Shown piece by piece: positions 23,830-34,510 of a stretch of DNA of 64,000 nt (the first letter of the stretch is position 1; every line of letters starts with the position of its first letter). The stretch covers positions 84,341,501-84,405,500 of the forward strand of contig CM066731.1 of NCBI GenBank assembly GCA_033961575.1. The letters are read 5' to 3'. The DNA is from Aselliscus stoliczkanus (Eukaryota; Chordata; Mammalia; Chiroptera; Hipposideridae). The notes beneath the pieces were generated by a model. It saw nothing but the letters and a program-made list of their open reading frames with translations, did no database searches and had not been told where the DNA came from. The translations under genes were made by a program, and so were the position numbers.

Positions 23830-24422
23830 TGGCCACTGTAAATAAAGCTTCAATGAACATTGGAGTACATATATCTTTATGGATAAATGTTTTCAGATTT
23901 TGGGGGAAGATACTCAAGAGAGGGAATGTTGGGTCATATGGCAGCTTTATTTACGGTGGACCAAAGTGCCCTTCAATAGATGATTGGATAAAGAAGTTGT
24001 GGTATATATACACAATGGAATACTATCCTGCCATCAGAAAAGATGAAATAATGCCATTTGCAACAACATGGAAGGATCTTGATATTATAATGCTAGGTGA
24101 AATAAGCCAAACAGAAAAAGTCGAGAACCATATAATTTTACTATATGTGGTGTATAAAACTGAAAATAACAAAAGAACAAGAAAAACAAATGAAGAAACA
24201 AAATTCGTAGACACAGACAATAGTTTAGTGGTTATCAAAGGGGAAGGGGAGAGGGAGATGGTATATGAGGGTAAAGGGGATCAAATATATGGTGATGGAA
24301 AGAGAATTGACTCTGGGTGGTGAGCACACAATGTAATCTATAGATGATGTATTACAGAATTGTACACCTGAAATCTATGTAACTTTGCTAACAATTGTCA
24401 CCCCAATAAACTTTAATTAAAA
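23830..24422 (+). mobile_element. 5'-inverted L1 3' end
   Basis: Bases 23830-23940 are antisense ORF2 (TTGGCCACTGTAAATAAAGC, AGATTTTGGGGGAAGATACT). At about 23941 the polarity flips and 23941-24422 is sense ORF2 C-terminus and 3' UTR, ending TGTCACCCCAATAAACTTTA plus poly(A). Flanks AAAAATCTAACTACCT (23814-23829) and AAAAATCTAACTGCCT (24423-24438) form a 16-bp TSD with one mismatch, so the inversion arose in a single retrotransposition event, as in twin priming. A 164-codon open frame crosses this junction and is not a gene. Confidence 0.9.
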
Positions 24423-25243
24423 AAAAATCTAACTGCCTGATGCTTATATGACTATCTGCTGTTTAACTTACCCAAAATATAAGAAGTAGAAAATTTACAT
24501 TAAAATATAAATACATGCTATAGCATAATAAATAAAAATAAAATTGGTATAGCTCTGTTAATATCAGAGAATACAAACTGTAAAGTAAAAAGTTACTTAC
24601 CATAAAATGGCCACTATGTAATGATAAGTTTCAATTCACCAAAGAGATCACAATTCTAAACTTGGAGATATTTAGTAACAGCAATAAAAGCAAATATTAC
24701 AAAGTATGACAAAACTATGAATATTTGAAAAATGGATAATTCTATTAGGAGCTTTTAATACACCTCTCCCAGTAATAATGATATCAAATGACCAAAGCAG
24801 TACCAAATTATGTAAAAGATTGGAATCACCCAATTAACAAACTTGATGTTATGAATACATACAAAACATTGCACAGAACAATTAGAGAATATTCATTATT
24901 TCTCAAGTTCTTGTGAAATATGTATGCAATTTACTTCATATAAGACTTTAAAATCTTCTCAAAAGAAGAGGAAATTACTTGTTTTCTATAGACTGCATTT
25001 GCTAACTAAAATAAAATGAAATTAAATATCAAAAACTAAACTGTAACTTAAAAATAAATCTAAAACCTTAGAAGGACACACATCTAAATAATTCATGTCT
25101 CAAAGAAGAATTGATAATAGAAACTAGAAAATGAAACAGAACAATAATGAAAATAATACATCACCAAGCAAGATGTGTGTAAATACACTTTTTGAAGGGA
25201 AATATATTGACTTATATTATTATATTAGATTGCTTTGCTATTA

Positions 25244-25714
25244 CAGGCATACCTCATCTTATTTCACTTTGCTTTACTGTGCCTCGCAGTTATTGCATGT
25301 TTTTTACAAATTGGATTGTGGCAACCTTACTTAACCTCCAGCTAGACTATTGGAGCCATTTCTCCAATAGGCTCAGAGTCTGGTTAGCATTTTTTAGCAA
25401 TTAAGTATTTTTAAAATTAAGGCACATACTTTTTAGACATAATACTATGGCACTCTTTTTTTTTTTTTTGAGGGCAGTGTCACTGGCCCTCATATGTGGG
25501 ACCTGAACCGGGGCCGCTGGCTTCCCAAGCCAGCACTTAACCACCGCACCATTCAGCCGGCCTTATTGCACTCTTTATATATAAACCACAGTATAGTATA
25601 AACATAACTTTCATATACACTGAGAAATGAAAACAAATTGTGTGACTCGCTTTATCGTGATATTCACTTTAGTGGTGGTGTGGAACTGAATCCGCAATCT
25701 CTGAGGTATGCCTA
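25244..25714 (+). mobile_element. Tigger1-like DNA transposon, non-autonomous
   Basis: Begins CAGGCATACCTCATCTTATT and ends GAGGTATGCCTA, the Tigger terminal inverted repeats. TA flanks both ends (25242-25243 and 25715-25716). Internal landmarks include TTTTACAAATTGGATTGTGG, AAACATAACTTTCATATACA and GTGTGACTCGCTTTATCGTG. No transposase coding region. It was later hit by a SINE. Confidence 0.88.
25459..25563 (-). mobile_element. Short tRNA-derived SINE (head-only form)
   Basis: Antisense copy of the 9719 type: poly(T), GAGGGCAGTGTCACTGGCCC, the B-box complement region GGGACCTGAACCGGGGCCGC and ends CAGCCGGCC. The TSD TATGGCACTCTTT / TATTGCACTCTTT lies at 25446-25458 and 25564-25576, with one mismatch. 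Sits inside the Tigger. Confidence 0.9.
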
Positions 25715-26260
25715 TACTTATAAGAAAGATTGAAATTTAATTGGAAAAGCACTCTAATAAACAAGTTAGTAAAAGAACAAAGAAGCAATGTAAATAATAC
25801 AGTAAAATATGTAATACAAAAATAAGTGGAAATTAACAAATTAGAAAAGAAAGAAAAATTAATATAAAAATGTCCAAATTTAATTTCTCTAAATCACTAG
25901 TAAAATAAGCATCTTTATGACAAACTTGCTCAAAAACTAAATGAAATTTTAGAAAAAACAGGTTTATAATAATAATAATGAAAAGGAGGTATAAGTATAG
26001 GTAGTGATTTGAAGAGACTAGAGAATATTATAAATAACTTGTACCAGTAAATGAGAATACCTATGCAAACTGAATAATTCCATAGAAAAAAAATCACCAA
26101 AACTAACTCAAGAAGAAATATAAAGTTACATTTATTAAAATAAAACATTTAAATCAAAGTTAAATACCTACTGAGCTAAAATAAATTTTAAAAATAACAA
26201 TTCAGACAGTTTTACTAATGAGCTCCTCCAACCATTCAAGGAAGAAATAGTACCAGATAA

Positions 26261-26536
26261 GTCCAGTACCCATCTGGTACCCTACATAGTCTACAAAATT
26301 ATTGACTGTATTCCCCATCCAAGGATCACGTCTTGGACTGTATAGATGCCTGATCACTGTGCTGAAGTGATCCTGAAACTGAAGTAGAATAATATTGAAT
26401 GTCCCAATGGTATTGTAACAGTTATATACAATGTCCGAGGGGTAGTAGACTTTAGACTTTGTAAGGGGTATAAATGTCTAATCATTATGTTCTTTTATAT
26501 ATTTGAAACTAATATAAAAAATAAAATTAAAAAAAA
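26261..26536 (+). mobile_element. 5'-inverted L1 3' UTR fragment
   Basis: About 26261-26320 is antisense L1 3' UTR (GTACCCATCTGGTACCCTAC, ATTATTGACTGTATTCCCC). From about 26325 sense 3' UTR runs (GATGCCTGATCACTGTGCTG, AATGTCTAATCATTATGTTC) to an A-rich tail. Flanks GAAATAGTACCAGATAA (26244-26260) and GAAAGAATACCGGAAAA (26537-26553) look like a decayed TSD. Same structure as 1805-3195 and 23830-24422. Confidence 0.62.
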
Positions 26537-26690
26537 GAAAGAATACCGGAAAATAGAAAAGAAAAGGAGAGCATCACAGTTTATTTGATAAGGTTTCATA
26601 ACCTTAATAGCAAATCTAGAAAATGACAAATTTAGAACTACAAGAAATTAGACCAACAATTCAATCTATATCAAGTTCAAATTATTTTAT

Positions 26691-27129
26691 GAACCTAGGC
26701 GAACACTCAAGCCACCAATGTAACAAATATTTCTATTGATATCTATATTGGATACTTTTTAATTTTCCTCCTAGATCCCCCATTCAAGATGAACGCACTA
26801 TTTTCCCAGCTATCAGAAATATTAGCTTTTGACAGCTTACTGTTGAGTCCTTTGGGCAAAAGGAGATCTCGCTTCACACAAGGTTATGTACCCTCACTTG
26901 AGTCAGCCCATATCCAAAGGCTGGTCAAGGCTGCGGTACAAAGGCTCAGCCCCTTACATTACTTGAAGGGCCATCATTTGAAGGACAACTTACATTACTT
27001 GAAGGACAACTCTGAAGGGCCATCCCAGTTCCAACTTTCTCCATGGTCAGCTTTGGGGATGAAAGATGAGAAAGTAGAATGCAATCAGATTGGCATCTAC
27101 AAGGCTTTCATATATATATTATATATATA
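26691..27129. repeat. Unclassified sequence with an internal short duplication
   Basis: Moderately GC-rich stretch (26780-27100) of unknown nature carrying a 116-codon plus frame. TTACATTACTTGAAGG occurs twice (about 26956 and 26991), giving a local tandem duplication of about 35 bp. The feel is of an old LTR or retroviral fragment; no family named. Confidence 0.35.
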
Positions 27130-27716
27130 TTTAATTTAAAGTTTATTGGGGTGACAATTATTACTAAAGTTACATAGGTTTCAAGTGCATAATTCTGTAA
27201 TACATCATCTATGTATCACATTGTGTGTTCACCACCCAGAGTCATTCCTTCTTCTATCACCATATATTTGATCCCATTTACCCCATCTACTACCCCTCTC
27301 CTTACCTTCTGGTAACCACTAAACTATTGACTGTGCCTATGAGTTTTTGTTTCTTCATTTGTTTGTCTTGTTCCTTTGTTGTTTTCTGTTTTATATCCCA
27401 CATATGAGTGAAGTCATATGGTTCTCTACTTCTTCTGTCTGACTTATTTCTCTTAGCATTATAATCTGAAGATCCATCCATGTTGTTGCAAATGGCATTA
27501 TTTCATCTTTTCTTATGGAAGAATGGTATTCCATTCTGTATGTATGCCACATCTTCTTTATCCAATCTTCTATCAAAGGACACTTTGGTTGTTTCCATGT
27601 CTTGGCCACTGTAAATAAAGCTGCCATGAATATCGGAGCACATATATCTTTACAGATAAATGTTTTCAGATTTTTGGGGTAGATATCTAGAAGAGGAATT
27701 GCTGGCTCATATGGTA
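27130..27716 (-). mobile_element. 5'-truncated L1 3' end, antisense
   Basis: Starts with the complement of the L1 3' end (TTTATTGGGGTGACAATTAT) and proceeds through 3' UTR to antisense ORF2 C-terminus. The 109-codon minus frame 27391-27720 reads as L1 ORF2 tail, starting MIPYEPAIPLLDIYP and ending MTSLICGI. (TA)n at the left edge. TSD not clear. Confidence 0.88.
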
Positions 27717-27874
27717 TCAACCATATTTTAAATATTCTATTTCTTAAGCAAAGTGACCACTACTCAAATATTGATTATATTACATGTTATACATTTGTGT
27801 TTCTGAAATATTTAATAATTAATTACTGATTTTAAAATAAGTTGATATCAAGATCTTGTGTTTTTCAAATAGAC

Positions 27875-28035
27875 CTATGTTCAGATTCTTCCTCTCCGTC
27901 TCATTTACTTGAGAAATCATGCCTCCCTGAGCCTTAGTTTCCTTACTTATCATATAAGAATGAGACTCTTATTGTGCTTATTAATATTTCCTGTCCTAGT
28001 ATTTAGTTCACTAAAGATGCTCAATAAATGTTAAG
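27875..28035 (+). repeat. MIR SINE fragment
   Basis: GAGCCTTAGTTTCCTTACTT, then ATAAGAATGAGACTCTTATT and GATGCTCAATAAATGTTAAG are MIR 3' landmarks in order. A small duplication (GTGAAAAATAAA twice) follows at 28037-28062. Confidence 0.78.
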
Positions 28036-28252
28036 TGAAAAATAAAGTGAAAAATAAAGTTTGAGAGGAGATATCAGTAGACTACAATTTTCAGATGATG
28101 ACTGTACAGTTTAAAACATCTTGTGTGAAATTTAAATCAGAAAAGTTTACTGAGAGATGAGAGCCCTGTAATAATTATCCAAAAGCTTCAGTAAAAAGCA
28201 ATAAGTATGTGAATTGTAACTCAAAGGGTAAGGATAAGAATAGTGGTCTCCT

Positions 28253-28699
28253 GGGCCGGCCGAGTGGCGCATTGGTTAAGCGCTGGTTTTGGGATGCCAG
28301 CGGCCCCGGTTCGGATCCCACATGAGGGCCAGTGACACTGCCCTCTACAGCTAACAACAGTTCCACCTGGAGCTGGGCTGTGCGAGCCCCGGTGATGGTG
28401 TGGGCTGCAGCCCCTGCTGCAGTGGGCTGCCATAGGCTACAGTGAGTGGCCCACAGCCAGTGTGAGCGGCTGGCAGCCAAGCGTGAGCTGCCAACAGCCG
28501 CAGTGAGCGACATCCAGAGGCCAGCGACCGATCTGCCTCATCCGGGAAGAGCGCAATGACGATACCAACAGTGAAGCAACATCCTCCGCAACTAAACTGA
28601 AGAACAAGAAGACAGCAACTTGTCTGTTCCCCTTCCCCGATTCCCCAACGCTGTTCCCCTCCACCAAATCCCCAATAAAATCTTTAAAAAAAAAAAAAA
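28253..28699 (+). mobile_element. Full-length 447-bp tRNA-derived SINE
   Basis: Begins GGGCCGGCCGAGTGGCGC. RNA polymerase III boxes are visible: A box TGGCGCATTGG at 28265-28275 and B box GGTTCGGATCC at 28308-28318. A GC-rich, partly repetitive body follows (CAGCC/GTGAGC motifs, 28350-28510). The tail contains CTGTTCCCCTTCCCC and CCAATAAAATCTTT plus poly(A), as in bat Rhin-1-like SINEs. Perfect 17-bp TSD AAGAATAGTGGTCTCCT at 28236-28252 and 28700-28716 marks a young insertion. It is non-coding and mobilised by L1. Confidence 0.95.
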
Positions 28700-28716
28700 A
28701 AGAATAGTGGTCTCCT

Positions 28717-29287
28717 TTGGAGACACTTTTTAGGGAAATGTGTTACTAGAAAAAATCCAAATTGCAGTTTGGTTGAGATGAACATCTTCAGAAAGATATG
28801 GGCTCTCCCAAGATCAATTTACAACTAAAAAACAGCTTTGCAGAACTGGTGCAAGAGTTGGTTAAGAAAAATGGTTTGTGGAAGGCAGACAAGGATGGGC
28901 TTGCAGAGCCCTAGTGGGGACAGGAGGCTACACAGAAAGATAAGCCTGGAGAACCAGAAGGACAGATGTGAAGGGTGGAAGGAGGGTTTAGGGATATTTT
29001 AATGCTGAGACAGTGGGAGAATGTTCATGGGCCTGACTGGAAGGGGAAAAGGAGGGTTGACTTTGCACCCCCTTTCTCCCAGAGTCTAGGAAGGAAATTT
29101 TTTTCTTGACTTGTTTACCTTGTTCAGATATTGCAGACATTCTAAATTAAAAATCCTTAGTACTATTAGTACCTTCTATTCTAATATCCTGTAATACTAA
29201 AAAAAGAGATATCTATGCTGTCAAATATCTTTGAATACACTAACATGGCATCCTTTAACATAACATAAATCTCTTTAGCCTAGATAC
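28717..29287. other. Unique DNA, nothing recognised
   Basis: No reading frame or repeat identified. Confidence 0.45.
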
Positions 29288-29605
29288 AGAAGTTCTCACC
29301 TGGTTATACAATAGAATCATTTGGGTCCTTTTAAAATATACCCATCCCTGGGCTTTCATTCTCAGAGATTTTCAAATGCTTGGTCTAGGGAGTACAGGAA
29401 CAGTTCTAGTTTAAGAATGTGGCAGGTGATTCTAATTTGTAGCCAAAATAAGCAGACACTGGTTCATAATTTCTCAAATCACAGTCCACCTGCATACAGC
29501 TTTCCAGGCTTGACCCCAAACCATCAAATCAAAATCTTGAAATTTGGTGGCTGAATCTTGAATTTATACTGTTCTTATATGTATATGGTATGAGAACCAC
29601 TGCCT
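29288..29605 (+). repeat. MER5A-like hAT transposon relic
   Basis: Shows AGAAGTTCTCACCTGGTTAT, AATCATTTGGGTCCTTTTAA, GTGATTCTAATTTGTAGCC and ends TATGAGAACCACTGCCTTA, near-complementary termini of the CAGTGGTTCTCA type. Ancient non-autonomous Charlie-family element. Confidence 0.72.
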
Positions 29606-30224
29606 TAGAACTGAAACATCCAGTTGCTTCAGAAGAAAGTGTTTTGGTCCCAACCCTTAAAAAGTTTAGATGGATTCAGAAGTGGTCAGGATGAAGTCCA
29701 GTATCATTTCATTTGACTCCTACCCATCAAAGTCCATGAGTTTGATACACTCCTTTGGGGATTAGCATAGTCAGCACACTCTTCAATCAAACAAAACAGG
29801 GGTTCTTGGAGCATCTTTTTCAGAGATCCTTGAGCTTTGTCACAATAAAGGACTCTGACTTCAATTGGTATCTTATTTTCTGATTTCTTTTCTCAAGCAG
29901 ACATTTTTTATTTCACACTAAGCCTTTACAGTTGATCACCAAACAACAACAACAATAACAACAAAAAACCTTCTGCTTTGTTGCTTGGCTGCCTAATTGA
30001 GTCCTTCTTCTCATCAAACAATCTGCTACTTTCTGAAGAGTGAGACTTCTAAAACACACATAACAAGAGCAATCACCTTTTCCTTAGGAGTTCTTGGAAG
30101 TGAAAGCTCAACTAGCAAGACAAGACTTGCCTTCACCAAAATGACACACTCTATCAATAAACTTGAACCCAACAATACAATCATTGAATGGCTTGTTACA
30201 CATTCTATAATTTTTTAAACTTTC
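29606..30224. other. Unique DNA with an (AAC)n-like run
   Basis: A (CAA)n-type run lies at about 29941-29967; otherwise nothing recognised. Confidence 0.45.
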
Positions 30225-30405
30225 TCTTTACAACTCATGCAGGAAAGTGTTCTAATATTATTTCTATTTGGCAGACGAAGAACACAAAGCTCAGCAAGGT
30301 AAACTAATTTAACCATATGGGCTCAGGAACATAGTTGCGTAGTTGGGACTTGAACCCAATTCATACCAAAACAAAAGCCTGGGCTCTTTCTACCACAACT
30401 AGTGT
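30225..30405 (+). repeat. MIR SINE fragment
   Basis: GGCAGACGAAGAACACAAAG, GTTGGGACTTGAACCCAATT and GCCTGGGCTCTTTCTACCAC follow the MIR order. Confidence 0.78.
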
Positions 30406-30639
30406 AACTAATGAGGATTAGGTACTAAAACTCAATTGCTGAGTTTCTTTGTATAAACCTTCAAGGAATTTCAGTCATCCTATCTGTAAACATGCAAACA
30501 TGTGTCTAGACAAAGGATTAGAATCTGAAAAGTCTCAGAGTACATCCAAAGTAAAGACTGATTGATTTTATTTGGAAAACTCAGGATATGTACGCATTTG
30601 GGAAGGGTGTGGTAGTTGGTACTACTGTTAACTACATAT

Positions 30640-30995
30640 TTCTACTTCTCTTCTCCTCAGTGACATAATTACATTGCACTTCTTTATTCCATTAGATTTA
30701 TTTGTATATGTGAGTTGCTTTGGCCAATTAAACACAGGAGAAAGGTACACAATTTGACACATTCTTGTTTCCCTTTGTCATGGCAAGTGACACTATTTAA
30801 GGTGATGGTGGCTGCTCCATCAATCTGGGTCCAGGAGTCAAGAATATGGAGCAGAACCCACAGACAACCCACAGCAAAGAGGTAGCATTAGCAGGAAATA
30901 GTCCTACATTGTTACAAGTTTCTAAAATTGTAGAGAATTTTTGTTACAACAGTATAATTTAGACTATCCTGACTGCTATAGAAATTGGTGCCTAG
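30640..30995 (+). repeat. Ancient LTR-like repeat, copy 2
   Basis: TTGCTTTGGCCAATTAAACA, GTGGCTGCTCCATCAATCTG, GTCCAGGAGTCAAGAATATG and the end GACTATCCTGACTGCTATAG match the order of copies at 23130 and 32786. Tentative MaLR-type assignment. Confidence 0.4.
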
Positions 30996-31696
30996 TAGTG
31001 AGTTCCTCATAACAACACCACAAGCAATGATAACACCAGCCATAACTGAATGTATGTTGCATTTTCCTAATGATCATTTGGCAGGTGGTAAGGAAACCAA
31101 TATCAAAAGCTGGAGGGATGGTTTTCTACATTACTCAGTGGCAAACATTTGGTAAAACTGCTATCTGCAGTAACTGGAGGAAGAAGTAAAAAAACAGAAC
31201 ATTAGTATTGAACTATACCTGAAAGAAATGAGCTCTGAAAACAATTGGGCAGTGTGCAAAAATAAATAAAAAGTTAGAAAAAGAATTATGAAATTTAGGG
31301 ATTTGTAGGTTTGGAAGAAGCAGCTGTTTCTTAAGCCCAAGTAAACATAAAACAAAAGAACAAAAACAAAACCTTTTGAAAAACAACGATTGGTTAGAAC
31401 TCAGCCTCATTATAAGAATCAAATTAAGAGTATGATTGAACTAAGATGTCTCAGAAGAATGTTGTGGTACCCAGGAAATCCCTCAATTGGACAAAATGGC
31501 TCAGAGAAGAGATGATGAAAGTGGCTGTTCATTGAAGCCTACTGTAATTAAGATACCCACAAATAAATAAAGAATGCAAGCATGAGAATCATTGGATTGA
31601 GAAAGCAAATTCACACAAACATATACATAATCTAGGAAGTATAACTAGAATAAAAACCCCAAGTAGTACTGATTAGCATATAATAGATAAACCTAT
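30996..31696. other. Unique DNA, nothing recognised
   Basis: No supported feature. Confidence 0.45.
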
Positions 31697-32182
31697 TGTG
31701 ATGATTAATTTTTTTGTGCCACTTAACTGTGACATGGTGTGCCCGGATACTTGGTCAAATATTATTTAGGTGTGTCTGTGAGGGTGTTTTTGGATGAGAT
31801 TAGCATTTGGATTTGTAGACTGAGTAAAGCTGATTGTTCTTCCTAATGTGGGCAAGCCTCATCTAATCAGTTGAAAATCTGACTAGAACAAAAAAGGTGA
31901 CTAGTCCCTCTGGTAAGAGGTAACTCCCCCTGCCTGATTGCCTTGAGGTAGGCCATTAGTCTTTTCCTGCCTTCAGACATGAAGCATCAGTTCTTTCTGG
32001 GTCTCAAGCTTGTTAGCTTTTGGACTGGAACTTGTACCATGGTTTCTTCTGGTTCTCAGGCCTTTGGACTCAAGCTATAAGTACATCATTGGATCTCCTG
32101 GCTCTCTATCATGCTATTTGAAGACCTTGAGATTTCTCAGCCTCCCGAATTGCATGAGCCAATTCCTTATAATAAATCTCTT

Positions 32183-32251
<69 letters not shown>

Positions 32252-32291
32252 CCTATTGGTTCTGTTTCTCTAGTAAGCTCTGACTTTTAAT
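31697..32291 (+). repeat. Ancient solo LTR (TGTGATGGTTAA type)
   Basis: Begins TGTGATGATTAATTTTTTTG and contains GGTGTGTCTGTGAGGGTGTT, AGACTGAGTAAAGCTGATTG, ACATGAAGCATCAGTTCTTT and TTTCTCAGCCTCCCGAATTG. A polyadenylation signal AATAAA at 32171 is followed by a microsatellite, then TATCCTATTGGTTCTGTTTC near the 3' end. This is a very common mammalian LTR consensus of the ERVL/MaLR kind; the exact family name is uncertain. Confidence 0.75.
32183..32248. repeat. Compound (GT)n(AT)n microsatellite
   Basis: About 13 GT units followed by about 20 AT units, at the position of the shorter TATATA run usual in this LTR after its poly(A) signal. Confidence 0.97.
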
Positions 32292-32785
32292 ATTAACTTA
32301 ATCCTCGGGCCCTGAACCTTTCTGTGATGAGAAAGTGGTCTTAGAAAACTACTCAGCCCCAAAGAGCATATATTTTCCAATGCCTACTTTAGATGTGGAT
32401 AAAGGTAATAGGTTATGAAGATCCTTCCAGAAAGCAGAACTAAGGGTCACAGAGAGCAAGAACCTTAAGAGTTCTTTCCAATAAGTGGATCAGTGCCCAA
32501 TCCCCAAGTGAAGGTAGCCCTTGTGGAATTTCAGCATATCTATTAACCATTGTCTGCTGTCCAACTCCTATTCTTTATTCTGAAAAGAAGTGTTCATTGC
32601 AGTGTTTCTGCTTCTGTTTCTCAGTGCATGTTGATGTGTAGAAGAAACAGATAACTTTTTAGTTCACAGATCACAAGAAGCCACATCTAGACCTAAGGTA
32701 GAGACTCCCCATGTCACCTAGAGAGTGCAGACCTTAAGCTTCATACTTTCACCAGATGGAATTCTTGGGCTGTCTCCCTTAGTGA
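32292..32785. other. Unique DNA, nothing recognised
   Basis: No supported feature. Confidence 0.45.
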
Positions 32786-33215
32786 TGAGGAGGATTATTT
32801 TGTGTGTAAAAAACAAGAAAGAATTGAATATTTGGTGACATGAGGGGAGCCTGTGAATGATCATAATTGCTCATCACCTAATATTTCTTGTCCTTCACCT
32901 GCTGATACATTGTAGAATAGCACTTCCTCTGCTCCCTTTCTCCACTAAGACATGGCCACGAGAATCAAATGGAAGTGTGTGTCACTTCTGAATAGCCTGA
33001 AGAGCCAGTGTGTGATTTGCCAGTTTTTCTTCTCTGTTCAGCAATGAGAAGCATTATAAATAATGACTGTTTCATCAGCCTGGATCCTTGAGGAAGGCAG
33101 CAAAGAGCAATTTCCTCTGCTTACCAATAATGGGTATACCATATTCTAAGTCACTAAGGTGCAGGAGTTATTTGTTACTGCAGCATACCTAGACTGTGCT
33201 AACTGCTTCACAGAA
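32786..33215 (+). repeat. Ancient LTR-like repeat, copy 3
   Basis: AAATGGAAGTGTGTGTCACT, TCATCAGCCTGGATCCTTGA and TTATTTGTTACTGCAGCATA then CCTAGACTGTGCTAACTG. The best preserved of the three related copies in the window. Family assignment tentative. Confidence 0.45.
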
Positions 33216-34335
33216 CATGCATCCCTTTATTCACTATAGTCTGCAACCAGCTGTTTCACTATTTACACTACCTGCTTGGCCTTCAAAACATCAAGTTTAC
33301 AACTCCTGAAGGCAACTTCTAGTTTCCAGCATTACAATTCTGTATTTTTCACTTATTCCCCTCTCTCTGAAAAGAAATACATTTAAATTGAATTTGGACT
33401 CTATAGCAGAACATTTACAAACTTTAGATTAAGGAATCCTAGGTTGAGCTTTGAGTTCATCATTTACCAACTTTACCAACCTTTATGAGTAGTTTATCTT
33501 CTCTTATCTTTGATCTATTTGTCTATCAAAAAAAGATCAAATACCAACTGTTTCTGACAGCAAAACTAATGAGGAAACAATATACATAAAAGCACTTTAC
33601 CAAGTGAAAAGCACTGGGTTATAACTATCCCAGTAATAGGCACTTTCCACATTCCAAAGTTATATGTATACATCAGAAAGCCATTTATCCTCCCTATTAA
33701 AAGTACTTTACCACAATTAAAACAAGTTTTTATTACCCCATCCTCAGTGGAAATAAACTTTACTGATTTTTATATATCTGAAGACTAATTACTCCTCAGA
33801 ATTACTTTATAAACAGAGTTGTATCCTTAATTCATAGCCATCAAAGCCATTCAATATATAAAATTATAATTTCAATTTATCTCTTTTTTCAATTAGTTTT
33901 ACCTGTTTTGCCAAATAAAACATCTACATGAAAGACTTTTGTTCCCTATATTCTGATAACTTTGTTTATATCTCTATCATAGGACTTAACACAATGTGCC
34001 TACATTTCAGTTATTTTCTATCTTTCACATTGAATTGTCAACCCTTTAAGGGATTATGTCTCCAGATATTTGCATGTATCCAGATATTTGTATGTATTCA
34101 AATATTTGCTCATAAAATGTGCTCAATTAATAGATTAGATTTGCCATATTAAAATAAAATTAGCATATTTAAATTAAATGGGCATATTTAAACTTAATTC
34201 AAATTAAAATGCAATAATAGTATTATAATACAGACATAACTTCCAAAGTATATTATTTGCTATATATCAAGCACATATTGATCTTATCAGAAAGCGTTTA
34301 TAAATCTAGCATAGCCCTGTATTATCTTCCCAATT
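33216..34335. other. Unique DNA with a small tandem triplication
   Basis: The motif (C)CAGATATTTGCATGTAT is repeated about three times with changes at 34062-34110. The segment 33960-34140 also resembles an L2 3' end weakly. Otherwise nothing recognised. Confidence 0.4.
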
Positions 34336-34339
34336 TTAG

Positions 34340-34510
34340 TGTGGGAAGAGCACAGGCCCTGTCATTTACTAGCTATGAGGTCATGTACATCCATTCAGCT
34401 TTTTAGGGCCTCGGTTTACTTATCTGTACAGCTGAGATGGTAATACCCATTTCATCGCCCAGCTGTGGAATTAGCTGAGCAGTGGAAAGAATGTTTCTGA
34501 TGCTTTACGG
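34340..34510 (+). repeat. MIR SINE fragment
   Basis: CCTGTCATTTACTAGCTATG, GGCCTCGGTTTACTTATCTG and GATGGTAATACCCATTTCAT are MIR core landmarks. Confidence 0.82.

Larger units (their letters stand above)
22400..26690 (+). mobile_element. Old decayed L1, hosting several later insertions
   Basis: Ordered L1 similarity in pieces. ORF1-like sequence spans 22400-23020 (GGCAGTCAGAATGAAAAGAC, GCAAAGGATCTACTGAAGG). ORF2 endonuclease-region sequence lies around 23690-23820, with the break by the next L1, and resumes at 24439-25240 (GTTAATATCAGAGAATACAA). ORF2 toward reverse transcriptase occupies 25716-26243 (AACTAACTCAAGAAGAAATA, ACCATTCAAGGAAGAAATAG) and 26554-26690. Heavily mutated, no usable frame. 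Inserts: LTR-like repeat (23130-23570), 5'-inverted L1 (23830-24422), Tigger (25244-25714) with SINE, and a second 5'-inverted L1 (26261-26536). Confidence 0.62.

Noticed and set aside
23829..24323. 164-codon plus frame as a gene
   Set aside because: It crosses an L1 inversion junction and contains L1 ORF2 tail sequence; TSD flanks identify it as a retrotransposon.
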